41,060 nucleotides of DNA, taken from assembly GCA_020348385.1 (NCBI GenBank), contig CP070750.1, positions 389,937-430,996 of the forward strand. The letters run 5' to 3'. Made by a program: the position numbers and the translations under genes. Origin of the DNA: Candidatus Aminicenantota bacterium. Its GTDB lineage: Bacteria; Acidobacteriota; Aminicenantia; Aminicenantales; Aminicenantaceae. This document shows, one piece after another, positions 23,853-32,506 of the stretch. The first letter of the stretch is position 1. Each line of letters begins with the position of its first letter. Under the pieces are notes generated by a model. The model searched no databases. It was not told the origin of the DNA and saw only the letters and a list, made by a program, of their open reading frames with translations.

Positions 23853-25067
23853 ATGAAATCTATATCTGTAATATTCCTGGTGATATTTGGGATTTTATCT
23901 GCTTTTTTGTTTTCAGACACGCCTAAGCTGACAGAAAATGATTTTGAAGATGACATTGCTCAAATTTTCAAGCAAAGCTGCAGCACTTCGGGCTGCCACC
24001 AAGGCCGCTTCCCTCCGATGAATCTCAATCTGGAAAGGGACAAATTCAAGGCTTCCCTTGTCAATGTCGCTAGTCAGGAACTCCCGCATCTCAAGCTTGT
24101 TGACACTGGGGATTCTGCAAAGAGCTATCTCTTGATGAAAATAAGGGGGAACAAGGCGATCTCGGGAAAACAAATGCCTCTCGATGGACCTCCTCTTCAG
24201 GAAAAAGATATTCAAGCGATCGAAACCTGGATCCTTCATTTAAAAACAGGCGATAGCACAAAAATAGATACCGATGAAACTGGAAAAGGAGTCGAAGACA
24301 CGGAGATCGCCAAAAGGAAAATCGAGACAAAGCCGGCTTTCTGGGGGACACGACTCGTCAATCTCCCCACGACACAAACCATCGATAAAGGGAAAGTGCT
24401 TTTTCGAATATCACACCGATATTTCCCCGCGGTATCAGATGGATATGATGATTTTTACGGTCTCGATGGGCCAGCGGTGATCCTGTTGAGTCTCGGCTAT
24501 GGAATAAACGATAGGCTCAGTATTTCCCTTGCTCGGAGCAATAGATTCAAGGAAGTGGAACTTTCCTTTAAATGGCTTGTGCTCGAACAAAGAGAAATCC
24601 CAGCAATCCCAGTATCGGCCGCATTAAACGTCGGAGGGGGTTTGATAACAGATATAGAAGCTGGGGAAAAGACCTTTCAATCGAAAAACATAAAATTTAA
24701 TGCCCAATTGAGCATCTCACACCGATTCAGCAACGCTTTTTCTCTTGTCCTCGTCCCGGCTTACTCATCCAACACAAACCACTGGGAGTCATCATCACAA
24801 GGCACTCTGTCCCTTGGAGTCGGAGCCAAATACATGTTCCCGAAAGATTTTTCTCTTATTGCGGAATGGATTCCCGTTCTGGCAGGCTTTAGGGCTGAAT
24901 CTTCAGGATGGGGTATTGGGATCGAAAAGAAAATCGGAGGCCATGTCTTTCAAGTTTTTGTCACAAACTCGATCGGCATGACCTCCTCGCAATTTGTGCC
25001 TGGCGGTGCTTTTAAGCTTCAGGACGGTGATTTCAGGTTCGGATTCAATATCTTTCGTCTGTTTTAG
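23853..25067 (+). CDS. Cytochrome c-like domain fused to a DUF5777 beta-barrel
   Basis: A 404-residue exported protein. After a signal peptide (ISVIFLVIFGILSAFLFS) residues 25-140 form a cytochrome c-like domain homologous to the preceding gene: CX4CH motif SCSTSGCHQG, Met ligand candidate in GKQMPLDGPPL, closing helix DIQAIETWILHL. After a charged linker, residues 170-404 match the DUF5777 type beta-barrel: LVNLPTTQTIDKGKVLFRIS, DDFYGLDGPAVILLSLGYGI, and amphipathic strands ending in FNIFRLF with a C-terminal aromatic residue as in outer-membrane proteins. Start chosen at ATG 23853 because GGAG lies 6 nt upstream. Predicted role: outer-membrane haem protein, perhaps for electron transfer across the membrane. 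Confidence 0.8.
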   Translation: MKSISVIFLVIFGILSAFLFSDTPKLTENDFEDDIAQIFKQSCSTSGCHQGRFPPMNLNLERDKFKASLVNVASQELPHLKLVDTGDSAKSYLLMKIRGNKAISGKQMPLDGPPLQEKDIQAIETWILHLKTGDSTKIDTDETGKGVEDTEIAKRKIETKPAFWGTRLVNLPTTQTIDKGKVLFRISHRYFPAVSDGYDDFYGLDGPAVILLSLGYGINDRLSISLARSNRFKEVELSFKWLVLEQREIPAIPVSAALNVGGGLITDIEAGEKTFQSKNIKFNAQLSISHRFSNAFSLVLVPAYSSNTNHWESSSQGTLSLGVGAKYMFPKDFSLIAEWIPVLAGFRAESSGWGIGIEKKIGGHVFQVFVTNSIGMTSSQFVPGGAFKLQDGDFRFGFNIFRLF

Positions 25068-25072
25068 AATCC

Positions 25073-26362
25073 TTATTTTAACCTAAAAGTGAGTGTAACA
25101 TAGAAGGATACACGAACCGGACTTCCTTTGCTCATCACCGGTTCATACTTCCACTGTTTGACCGCATCGATAGAGGCCTGGTTGAGAAGAGAACTATCGC
25201 TTCTCACAACCGCTACCTTCGCTACGTTGCCTTCTTCATCCGTCGTGATTTCAAGAACCACAACACCCTGGACAAGAGCTTTTCTTGCTTCCAAGGGGTA
25301 AAAAGGTTCTACTTTTTTTAGACATCGGGGGACGTCGGCCGTGTCCTCGATTTTCAGCACTCCCCCTACAATCCCCCCTATAACATCAGATGTTTCAGTC
25401 TCTTGTGGTTTTAACTCAAAGCGGACTGACGTCGTGAATACCGCTTCAACAGGTTCTCCCTCGATTATCAGCGGCTCATAAATCCACTGTTCGACCGCAT
25501 CGATGGCTGCTGCATTCAACAGAGGGGTTTTGCTCCTGTAAACCATTACGCGCGAAACACGGCCTTGGGCGTCGGTTCTTGTACCGAGAATCACATTCCC
25601 TTCAACTCGTGCTTGCCGGGCTTTTTCCGGATACACAGGATTCACTTTTTTAATGAGCCTTGGGGGCTTGATTTTTCCCACACACCGGACAGCACCTTTT
25701 TCGAATTCCTCTATCTTTTTTTTGTTTTGCTTTATTTCCCTTGGGGGCGGTGGAGGCGGAGCTGGTGCTGATGTTGGATGGGATGTTGCCGTAGGAGGTT
25801 GCGGAGGAGACGGCGGCGTGGGGGGTGTTCCGCTAACGTTTGTCACATGAAAAGAAAGGAAATAGGGCTTCCCCTCTTTGTTCTCGAATCCCAAGACAGC
25901 CATCTTCTTCTGAGGGAGAATGACATCCGTGTCCATCAGATGAGTTTCCTCCCCATCAGCTTGTTCAAAAACGGCGATTTTGAACTGATGGGTGCTTTCT
26001 TTTTTTGATTGAATGGCGATTTCCATCCTGTAGGTCTTTCCGTTGAGTCGGAGAAGGTGGGAAATACTTCCTGTATTGACGCTCATTTGCAGGTCTGCTT
26101 CAGCGATCAAATTCACATCCTTCAGATTGAAAACCTTGCCGATCTGCGCCTTCTCATCGGATAATAAAAACCTAGCAGGTATGGTCGCGGTCACAGTCGG
26201 CCTGAGATAGGAAGACGTGACAAACTCGGGGGCCTCGACCTTTCCTTCCCTTGCTCCCGCATAAAACCTCGTTTTCAACTCCACCACATAATCGGCATGG
26301 AGCATCAAACCAGACATCATTAAAAATCCCAGCACAATCATCATTATTTTTTTTCGACTCAT
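25073..26362 (-). CDS. Exported protein with two C-terminal TonB_C domains
   Basis: A 429-residue protein: signal sequence (MSRKKIMMIVLGFLMMSGLM, possible cleavage after LHA), an N-terminal beta-rich domain of about 150 residues, a proline-rich linker (PPTPPSPPQPP and APAPPPPPPRE), and two TonB_C domains: the first has VNPVYPEKARQARVEGNVIL and AVEQWIYEPLIIEGEPV, the second VEPFYPLEARKALVQGVVVL and AVKQWKYEPVMSKGSPV. It lacks the cytoplasmic anchor of ordinary TonB unless the signal stays uncleaved. Third gene of an ECF sigma/anti-sigma operon. Start at ATG 26362 (AAGGAG 6 nt upstream) rather than the GTG at 26377 that overlaps that site. Role: periplasm-spanning coupling or binding; not proven to energise transport. 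Confidence 0.87.
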   Translation of the reverse strand: MSRKKIMMIVLGFLMMSGLMLHADYVVELKTRFYAGAREGKVEAPEFVTSSYLRPTVTATIPARFLLSDEKAQIGKVFNLKDVNLIAEADLQMSVNTGSISHLLRLNGKTYRMEIAIQSKKESTHQFKIAVFEQADGEETHLMDTDVILPQKKMAVLGFENKEGKPYFLSFHVTNVSGTPPTPPSPPQPPTATSHPTSAPAPPPPPPREIKQNKKKIEEFEKGAVRCVGKIKPPRLIKKVNPVYPEKARQARVEGNVILGTRTDAQGRVSRVMVYRSKTPLLNAAAIDAVEQWIYEPLIIEGEPVEAVFTTSVRFELKPQETETSDVIGGIVGGVLKIEDTADVPRCLKKVEPFYPLEARKALVQGVVVLEITTDEEGNVAKVAVVRSDSSLLNQASIDAVKQWKYEPVMSKGSPVRVSFYVTLTFRLK

Positions 26363-26373
26363 GATTATCTCCT

Positions 26374-26838
26374 TCACAAGCTTTTTTCAGCCCAGACTAA
26401 AATCATGTCCGAATCTTTGGGCTGATAAACAAACGGTGTCGCCGGCTCATCCCCGACGCGAATAGAATTGATCCGAAATCTCGCTTCTCCCTCCTGATCC
26501 AAAAGAGTCCCATTCTTGGACAGGAAGTTAATGACCAGAACGCCGGCAAGACATGCGACCACAAAAAAGACGGCCGCAAAAGCCCATCTCCGATGGAAGG
26601 AAGCCCTTGTTTTTCTCCCCGTCTTTTTCTCAACAATTCCGGATTTGACAGCCGGCCACAGTTTTCGAAAATCTGCCACATCGTCTGGTTGGACTATCAG
26701 AGCCTTAACCTCATCCCGATTCGCTACTCGGCTCATACACCGTTCACATTTTTGAACGTGAGAACGGATAAGGAAACTCTGCCAAAATTTAAATGGCAAT
26801 ATTGATAATAGAACTATGACCGTCTTACAACGCAACAT
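26374..26838 (-). CDS. Putative membrane anti-sigma factor
   Basis: A 154-residue single-pass membrane protein following an ECF sigma gene. Near the N-terminus is a zinc-ligand pattern His27-xxx-Cys31-xx-Cys34 (HVQKCERC) like that of zf-HC2 anti-sigma factors, preceded by Cys4. A transmembrane helix lies at about residues 85-105 (WAFAAVFFVVACLAGVLVINF) with a short periplasmic tail. Odd features: residues 6-19 are hydrophobic where the family is usually polar, and the periplasmic part is only about 50 residues. Its start overlaps the sigma gene by 14 bp with GGAGA upstream. Anti-sigma function is inferred from position and the HxxxCxxC motif. Confidence 0.7.
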   Translation of the reverse strand: MLRCKTVIVLLSILPFKFWQSFLIRSHVQKCERCMSRVANRDEVKALIVQPDDVADFRKLWPAVKSGIVEKKTGRKTRASFHRRWAFAAVFFVVACLAGVLVINFLSKNGTLLDQEGEARFRINSIRVGDEPATPFVYQPKDSDMILVWAEKSL

Positions 26839-27364
26839 TTTTACTCTCCAACAGAGTCTTGATTTTTTTCCGTGCCTTAAAAAGATGAACCCTTGCTGTA
26901 CTGGGAGAACATTTCAACACATCCGCTATTTCATGGCTTGTATACCCTTCATTTGCCCAGAGAAATAAGGAAATACGCTCCTTGGATTTTAAAAACTTCA
27001 ACAATTCCTGCTTGTCCAATAGGCTAAATTTGGGGCTCGCATGGGGAACGCTAAGAGACTGAGATGGCTCGGTCTTGAATTTTTGATAGAAATGGCTAAA
27101 TCTTCTCCGTTTTCTAAGCCGGTCAAGGCATCTTTTGTACAGTATCGAATAAAACCAATTGGGGAAACTCCTCTGAAAATCGAACCTTTCCAAATTCTTG
27201 TAGACCTGGATAAAGGTATCTTGACTGGCGTCTTCGGCATCCTCGCGGTTCCCCAGAATATTCATCGCAATGGCCAATGCTTTTGTCCTGTATCTTTCCA
27301 CGATCTTGTGATACTCATCCACATCCCCACGAAGACAGCTTCTCAGAAGCTCTTCATCAGTCAT
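26825..27364 (-). CDS. RNA polymerase sigma factor, ECF subfamily
   Basis: A 179-residue ECF sigma-70 factor: region 2 (HKIVERYRTKALAIAMNIL, DAEDASQDTFIQVYKNLERF, FPNWFYSILYKRCLDRLRKR) and region 4 (SLFLWANEGYTSHEIADVLK, STARVHLFKARKKIKTLL). It heads a three-gene unit with an anti-sigma-like protein and the double TonB_C protein, so it probably controls envelope or uptake functions. It is distinct from the sigma factor at 16429. Upstream, an inverted repeat GGTAT-N4-ATACC (27416-27429) lies about 52 nt before the start and could be an operator. Confidence 0.94.
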   Translation of the reverse strand: MTDEELLRSCLRGDVDEYHKIVERYRTKALAIAMNILGNREDAEDASQDTFIQVYKNLERFDFQRSFPNWFYSILYKRCLDRLRKRRRFSHFYQKFKTEPSQSLSVPHASPKFSLLDKQELLKFLKSKERISLFLWANEGYTSHEIADVLKCSPSTARVHLFKARKKIKTLLESKNVAL

Positions 27365-27474
27365 GGGATTTATCTCTCATTAGGGTAATACGCCTGACCA
27401 AAAAAAACTGTTTATGGTATTATTATACCCGCAAATTGCTCTGGATAGGAGACCAGAAGATATGAGGTTGGGAT

Positions 27475-27541
27475 GCTGGCTGTCGAGGCGCCAAGGTTTA
27501 GAAAAGGAAGCGGGGCTAAGGAGGATTCCTCTCCAGCCAGC
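27475..27541 (+). ncRNA. Possible structured leader upstream of the VanZ-like gene
   Basis: GCTGGCTG (27475-27482) pairs perfectly with CAGCCAGC (27534-27541); after a 2x2 mismatch, GAGG (27485-27488) pairs with CCTC (27528-27531). The enclosed 39 nt are purine-rich and could fold further. It is not a terminator, since no T-run follows. I do not recognise a known riboswitch or RNA class; it could also be a DNA-level site. Confidence 0.3.
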
Positions 27542-27600
27542 AGTTTGCCTATATTATAATGAAAGAAATATCGAAAAGTCAAAAAAATAAATAATAAATA

Positions 27601-28833
27601 ATGACGTTAAAAAAAAAGATATTCATTTCCTGGCTATTGGTGATCCTTTGTATATTATCTATCTTTCTGATTGTCCCGATAGCGAGAACCATTCGAAATT
27701 TTGTGGAAACAAACTGGAATGTTTCACTTTTCGGGTATTCAGTCTTACTTGTTGTGGTATGCGCTTTTCTTTATTGCCTTTGTCTTCTCTGGCTCCGGCT
27801 CAAAATCCGTGCCTTTTCCAATTACCTCTGGCTTGCTGCTATTGCTTTGTTTTATGTATTCTTTACGCTCAAACTTTGGAAGCGACCTGAAGAAGCTATC
27901 CATTTCTTGGAATACGGCCTACTCGGATTCCTTCTCTTTCAAGCCCTCAGGCATCATATCCATGATAAAGGCATTTATTTCATCGCATTTTTAATCGGGG
28001 CACTTGTTGGTATATTTGATGAGACTCTCCAATGGATGATCCCTCGCCGTGTGTGGGATTTTCGCGATTTGGGGATAAACGCTATCGCTGTAGGACTATG
28101 CCTTGTTGCGATTTGGAAAGGGATAAGGCCAAAATTGCCAGGTATTACTTCACAATCCAGATCCATAAGAATAATCTCTTATCTTTTGATAACTTATCTT
28201 GTCCTCTTCGGGCTCTGTTTCTCCAACACTCCCGACCGGGTTCAAAGCTACACAAAGATCTTGCCTTTTCTTTCTTTCCTCCAAAAGGAAGAACCCATGA
28301 ACGAATTTAAATATAAACACAGGGATCCTGAAATCGGAGTCTTTTTTTCCCGATTATCTCTGGAAAAATTGGCCAGCACAGATAATCAAAGGGCTGAAGA
28401 ATACGGCGCAATTTTCAAGGAATGGATTTCAAAAAAATATGGAGATTTTTTGATAAGCTTCCCGGGCTATGGGCAGCCTTTCCTTCATGAGATGCGGGTT
28501 CATATATTTCGGAGAGACAAAAGATTATCTCTGGCATTTAAGGCAGATAATCAAAAAGAACGGGAGGAAAACCTTTTTATCTCCTATAAAGAAAACCTCA
28601 TTCTAGAGAAATATTTCGGAAAAACACTCCAGAAATCTCCACATAAATGGCCAACCACAAGATCCAAGAAAATCGAAGCGGAGATCGAAACTACCCCATT
28701 CTACAGAAGCCCGGTAAGCGCTTCCACAGATATTCCCTTCAACGAAAAGGCCTTGTGGGGAATCATTCTCCTGATCATTAGTGCTCTCGTTTTGGGGAAT
28801 ATAGGGATATCCCGAAAACAAAAATCCCCTTGA
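27601..28833 (+). CDS. VanZ-like membrane protein with C-terminal extension
   Basis: A 410-residue membrane protein. Residues 1 to about 190 contain the VanZ-type helices and motif: EEAIHFLEYGLLGFLLFQAL, then GALVGIFDETLQWMIPRRVW and DFRDLGINAIAVGLCL. Most VanZ proteins end here; this one continues with another helix (about 190-210), a soluble charged domain of about 170 residues and a final helix (about 384-402, ALWGIILLIISALVLGNIGI). VanZ relatives are linked to glycopeptide or lipoglycopeptide resistance and envelope properties, but here there is no resistance cluster. The ATG has no ribosome binding site in its A/T-rich leader; the start is the first ATG before the first helix. Confidence 0.78.
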   Translation: MTLKKKIFISWLLVILCILSIFLIVPIARTIRNFVETNWNVSLFGYSVLLVVVCAFLYCLCLLWLRLKIRAFSNYLWLAAIALFYVFFTLKLWKRPEEAIHFLEYGLLGFLLFQALRHHIHDKGIYFIAFLIGALVGIFDETLQWMIPRRVWDFRDLGINAIAVGLCLVAIWKGIRPKLPGITSQSRSIRIISYLLITYLVLFGLCFSNTPDRVQSYTKILPFLSFLQKEEPMNEFKYKHRDPEIGVFFSRLSLEKLASTDNQRAEEYGAIFKEWISKKYGDFLISFPGYGQPFLHEMRVHIFRRDKRLSLAFKADNQKEREENLFISYKENLILEKYFGKTLQKSPHKWPTTRSKKIEAEIETTPFYRSPVSASTDIPFNEKALWGIILLIISALVLGNIGISRKQKSP

Positions 28834-28844
28834 TGCCAGACGCG

Positions 28845-28873
28845 TTGCTTTTCCGTCGGAAATAAGCTACATT
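28845..28873 (+). promoter_or_regulatory. Possible promoter of the DUF4412-like gene
   Basis: TTGCTT (28845-28850), 17-bp spacer, TACATT (28868-28873). Both boxes are imperfect, but spacing and distance to the ribosome binding site are right. Confidence 0.3.
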
Positions 28874-28901
28874 AGGCATAGTTTATTTGAGGAGGACCTG
28901 T

Positions 28902-29651
28902 ATGAATAAGAAAGTTTTTTTTCTGGCTCCCGCTATCCTAGTTATTATCGCTTTTGCATTCTCACCTATTTTGGCTAATGCTGACCATGTGATCAAAGGG
29001 AAAAAACACACCGATGCTTTCAACATGATGGGACAGTCGCAACCGGAAAAAGATGAGGAGACGACAACGTGGCTTGGAAAAGACAAGATGAAGCAGGACG
29101 TTGGAGAAACAACGACTCTCATCAGGTTAGATAAAAATAAAATGTATATCATCAATCACTCTGATAAAACCTATTCCGAGATGGACCTTCCTTTCGATCT
29201 AGAACAAATGTTGCCCCCAGAAGCCAAACAGATGCTGGACGCCATGGATATCTCATCCAGTATCACAGATACGGGCGAAACAAAAACAATCAACGATTGG
29301 AACTGCAAAAAGTACCAAATAGAAATTTCTGTCTCAATGATGGGGATGGGGATGCCCATCAATATGGACATGTGGACATCCAAAGACCTGGGAGTCGACC
29401 TTAAAGAATTTAAGGAGCTCTACACGAAAACGCTGGCTGCGAATCCTATGTTCAAAGATTTCATCCAAGATTTTGAAAAAATAGATGGTTATCCCGTGCT
29501 CACAGAATTTTCGATGGATATGATGGGAACAGAGCAGAAATACACAGAGGAAGTCATCTCCGTCGAAAAAATGGGGGCTCCAGCCGGAACATATGATTTA
29601 CCCGAAGGATACACCAAAACAACATACAATCCCTTCGACCAACGCCGCTAA
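28902..29651 (+). CDS. Exported DUF4412-like protein
   Basis: A 249-residue secreted protein with a signal peptide (VFFLAPAILVIIAFAFSPIL, cleavage near ANA). The mature part resembles DUF4412-type beta-sandwich proteins: a strand with the reporter-like TTTWLGKDKMKQD, LDKNKMYIINHSDKTYSEMD, a CKKYQIEI strand, and MWTSKDLGVDLKEFKELY. The region around residues 150-160 is Met-rich (SMMGMGMPINMDMW). A binding or chaperone-like role is possible, as with lipoprotein-like sandwich folds; nothing more can be said. Start chosen at ATG 28902 because GAGGAGG lies 6 nt upstream. Confidence 0.7.
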   Translation: MNKKVFFLAPAILVIIAFAFSPILANADHVIKGKKHTDAFNMMGQSQPEKDEETTTWLGKDKMKQDVGETTTLIRLDKNKMYIINHSDKTYSEMDLPFDLEQMLPPEAKQMLDAMDISSSITDTGETKTINDWNCKKYQIEISVSMMGMGMPINMDMWTSKDLGVDLKEFKELYTKTLAANPMFKDFIQDFEKIDGYPVLTEFSMDMMGTEQKYTEEVISVEKMGAPAGTYDLPEGYTKTTYNPFDQRR

Positions 29652-29876
29652 TATCTCAGCCCAACCTGGATTATTTACAGACCAAGATTGCTGTAGCTGT
29701 GAGGAGTGGTTTATGAAGCTGTATTTGTATACTGTGAACGGACTACAACGAAATAGATGCAGTGAGATTGGTTTGCCAGAAGGGTAAAATATGTCGATGC
29801 TTCTTGTATAATAACATGAAATTTTGACTTCTTGAGAAGATTGTATGGCATCGGCATTTTTTATAAATAATTCAAG

Positions 29877-32465
29877 CTAAAAGGAGATATAGAAGGTGGT
29901 TCCCTTAGCTCTTTCCAGCCTGATCGTTCCTTCAATTTGTTCAACCAAGTCGCTCACTAACTGAAGCCCGAGAGTTTCCGGTTCACGAAAGTTGACGCCT
30001 CTTGGCAATCCGATACCTGTATCACTCACAATGATCTTTGTTTTTTGCTTGCTAGATGAAAGCTTGATGCAAATCTCTCCCTTTTTATTGTCAGGAAAGG
30101 CATGCTTCAAAGAATTGGATACCAGCTCATTGATAATCAAACCGCAAGGAATAGCCTTGTTGATATCCAGAAAGACGTTCTGCACATCGGCATTCATACG
30201 GACAATATTTGGATTGACTTTATACGTATGAAACAGGTGTACAGTCAGGCTTCTGATATACTCGGCAAAATTGATCTTGGCAAAATCTTCTGTCTGGTAT
30301 AATTTCTCATGAATGAGAGCCATGGATCTAATCCTGTTTTGGCTTTCTTTAAACATCTCAATTAGCTCATCGTCCCCTATCAGCCTGGATTGTAGCCGGA
30401 GCAGGGAGGAAATGATTTGCATGTTGTTTTTAACTCTGTGGTGGATTTCTCTGAGAAGAACATCCTTTTCGTGAAGCGAGGATTTGATCCTCTCCTCAGC
30501 TTGTCTCCGGTCTGTGACATCACGAAGGATGCCCATAACTTTTAATTCTCCCTTCTGTCCGATATGAACAGTCGCAGGTTCGACGAACTTTGTTTTTCCG
30601 TCTTTTGCCAGAATCCGGAATTCATATCGACTGGGCACTTCTTTGCCTTTTCTTCTTGCATCCTCTCGATCCCTGATCATCTTGACATCCTCGGGATGAA
30701 TGATACTCCAAAAATTGAAGGATTCTTTGCAGACATCTTTAGTGGCATATCCTGTCAAACGCTCGAATGCTGAATTGACATACTCGAATCCTTCCGATGT
30801 GATGATGTAGATCGCATCGGTGGCATTTTCGACGACGCCTCTGAATTTTTTCTCACTATCGCTTAGTTCTTGCTCCGCCCTTTTTCGCTCCGTGATGTCT
30901 CTTGTAATCGCAATAAAAGCCTTAGGCTCGCCTTTGACGTCTTTGATAAGAGAGGCATTAAGCTCCCCGATGAACTGCGTCCCATCTTTTCTTAACATCG
31001 TGTATTCCAGATGCCTAACGGTTCCTTCAGCCAATGTCTTCTTTAAATTCTCCATCGCTCTTTTCTGATCTTCTGGGGCGATGAAAGCAAAAGCATTCTT
31101 GCCGATCAATTCCTCTGCGTTGTCATAACCATGGATTTGAAGAGTTCTACGAGACACATACGTGATATTTCCTTCTAAATCCGTCATCGTTACAGCATCC
31201 GGGGATGTCTCAACCAATGTCTTGTACATTTCTCTCGATTCTTTCAGTGTCTCCTCTGTTTTTTTTCGTTCGGAGATGTCTTGAACCACACTTTGAATGA
31301 AAAGAGGCTCTCTCTCCAAATTGCGGATCAAGGTCGCTTTTACTTCGACTGGAAATTCAGTCCCGTCTTTTCGCATAGCGATACGTTCATAAGAATCATA
31401 GGACTTACCCTTGAGGAGTCCCTGGAGCTTATTTTTGGCGTCTTTGTACTCATATGAGGCAATGATATCCTTGAAGTGTTTGCCACTCAGTTCCTTTATG
31501 GTGTAACCGAGCATGTCGGCTGCTTTGTTGTTGACCAAGAGTTGTTCTCCACCAGGACTCATAATAAAAACAGCATCGTTGGCGAACTCAAAAAGTGCCC
31601 GGTACCTCATCTCGCTCTTGCGCAAGGCTTCGTCTGCCAGTTTGCGTTCTGTAATATCCCGGACTACTCCTTGTATTAGTTTTTCCCCTTCGGCCTCGAA
31701 CAAACTTGAGGATACTTCGGCATAAAAAACTTCCCCACTTTTCTTTTTGAATTGGCTCTCAAAATTCACAAATCCTTTCTTGGCGATGGATTGAAATGCG
31801 TTTTGCGACACTTCGAGCTCATTTCTCGGATGTAAATCGGGTATTTTTAAGGAGAGCATATCAGTTTTTTTATACCCAAAAAGCTCCAGCGTTTTTTTGT
31901 TCACATCCAGGATGTTCCCTCTCATGTCGTGTATGAAAATGGCGTCATTCGATTGGTGGAAAAGACTGCTGTATCTCTCTTTACTCACCTGCAAGGTTTC
32001 TTCCACCTTTTTTTGCTCTGAGATGTCTTGAGCAATGGAAACCAAGCCAGATATTTTCCTTTTTTTCCTGATGAAGTCTATGTGAGCCACGGCTGTGTGG
32101 AGCGTCCCGTCTTTGTGTACCCAATTGACCTTCAGGGGTTTGGACCTCTTCCCTTTGAGAAGGGAACCAAATATCTTGATATATTTAGGGATATCTTTTT
32201 TCCGCAGATAGGGCAACCTTGTGAATTTCTTCCCGATGATCTCCTCTTCATTAAAACCCGTATAATCAACAGCAGCCCTGTTACAGAACACCACTTTCCC
32301 CTTCAAGTCGACGATCACAATGCCGCATGGATTCAACTCCACGATTTTCTTGTACTTCTCTTCATACTCCTGTAAGCGCTCCTGAGATTTCTCTAAATCC
32401 ACAATTTTTTTGCGAAGTTTGGCTACGTCGATCGGTTTTGTCTGTTTTGACATAATTCTGCGCAT
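29877..32465 (-). CDS. Cytoplasmic sensor histidine kinase with five PAS domains (HisKA_2 type)
   Basis: An 862-residue kinase with no membrane segment. After a short coiled-coil, five PAS domains follow, each opening with a variant of Y..L.E...D.I.I.D..G (for example IVELNPCGIVIVDLKGKVVF and LFHQSNDAIFIHDMRGNIL), several ending in a PAC motif such as RDITERK. Then comes a HisKA_2 dimerisation segment LREIHHRVKNNMQIISSLL with the phospho-acceptor His at 675/676, and an HATPase domain (N box INELVSNSLKHAF, G1 DTGIGLP, G2 LGLQLVSDLVEQI). No response regulator is adjacent, so it signals to a partner elsewhere. A promoter at 32478-32506 ends 12 nt before ATG 32465; a second in-frame ATG is at 32453. 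Confidence 0.94.
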   Translation of the reverse strand: MRRIMSKQTKPIDVAKLRKKIVDLEKSQERLQEYEEKYKKIVELNPCGIVIVDLKGKVVFCNRAAVDYTGFNEEEIIGKKFTRLPYLRKKDIPKYIKIFGSLLKGKRSKPLKVNWVHKDGTLHTAVAHIDFIRKKRKISGLVSIAQDISEQKKVEETLQVSKERYSSLFHQSNDAIFIHDMRGNILDVNKKTLELFGYKKTDMLSLKIPDLHPRNELEVSQNAFQSIAKKGFVNFESQFKKKSGEVFYAEVSSSLFEAEGEKLIQGVVRDITERKLADEALRKSEMRYRALFEFANDAVFIMSPGGEQLLVNNKAADMLGYTIKELSGKHFKDIIASYEYKDAKNKLQGLLKGKSYDSYERIAMRKDGTEFPVEVKATLIRNLEREPLFIQSVVQDISERKKTEETLKESREMYKTLVETSPDAVTMTDLEGNITYVSRRTLQIHGYDNAEELIGKNAFAFIAPEDQKRAMENLKKTLAEGTVRHLEYTMLRKDGTQFIGELNASLIKDVKGEPKAFIAITRDITERKRAEQELSDSEKKFRGVVENATDAIYIITSEGFEYVNSAFERLTGYATKDVCKESFNFWSIIHPEDVKMIRDREDARRKGKEVPSRYEFRILAKDGKTKFVEPATVHIGQKGELKVMGILRDVTDRRQAEERIKSSLHEKDVLLREIHHRVKNNMQIISSLLRLQSRLIGDDELIEMFKESQNRIRSMALIHEKLYQTEDFAKINFAEYIRSLTVHLFHTYKVNPNIVRMNADVQNVFLDINKAIPCGLIINELVSNSLKHAFPDNKKGEICIKLSSSKQKTKIIVSDTGIGLPRGVNFREPETLGLQLVSDLVEQIEGTIRLERAKGTTFYISF

Positions 32466-32477
32466 TGCCTCAGATTT

Positions 32478-32506
32478 AATGTAAAAAAACTCCCCGATTT
32501 AGACAA
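32478..32506 (-). promoter_or_regulatory. Probable promoter of the histidine kinase gene
   Basis: Minus strand TTGTCT (32506-32501), 17-bp spacer, TACATT (32483-32478). Transcription would begin about 5 nt before ATG 32465, another very short leader. Confidence 0.4.

Noticed and set aside
26363..26377. GTG start at 26377 for the double TonB_C protein
   Set aside because: The GTG overlaps the AAGGAG site that serves ATG 26362.
27464..27560. SRP RNA, tRNA or a known riboswitch in the VanZ leader
   Set aside because: The GGAAGC run recalls SRP RNA, but the conserved SRP loop sequences and flanking stem are absent and no tRNA cloverleaf forms.
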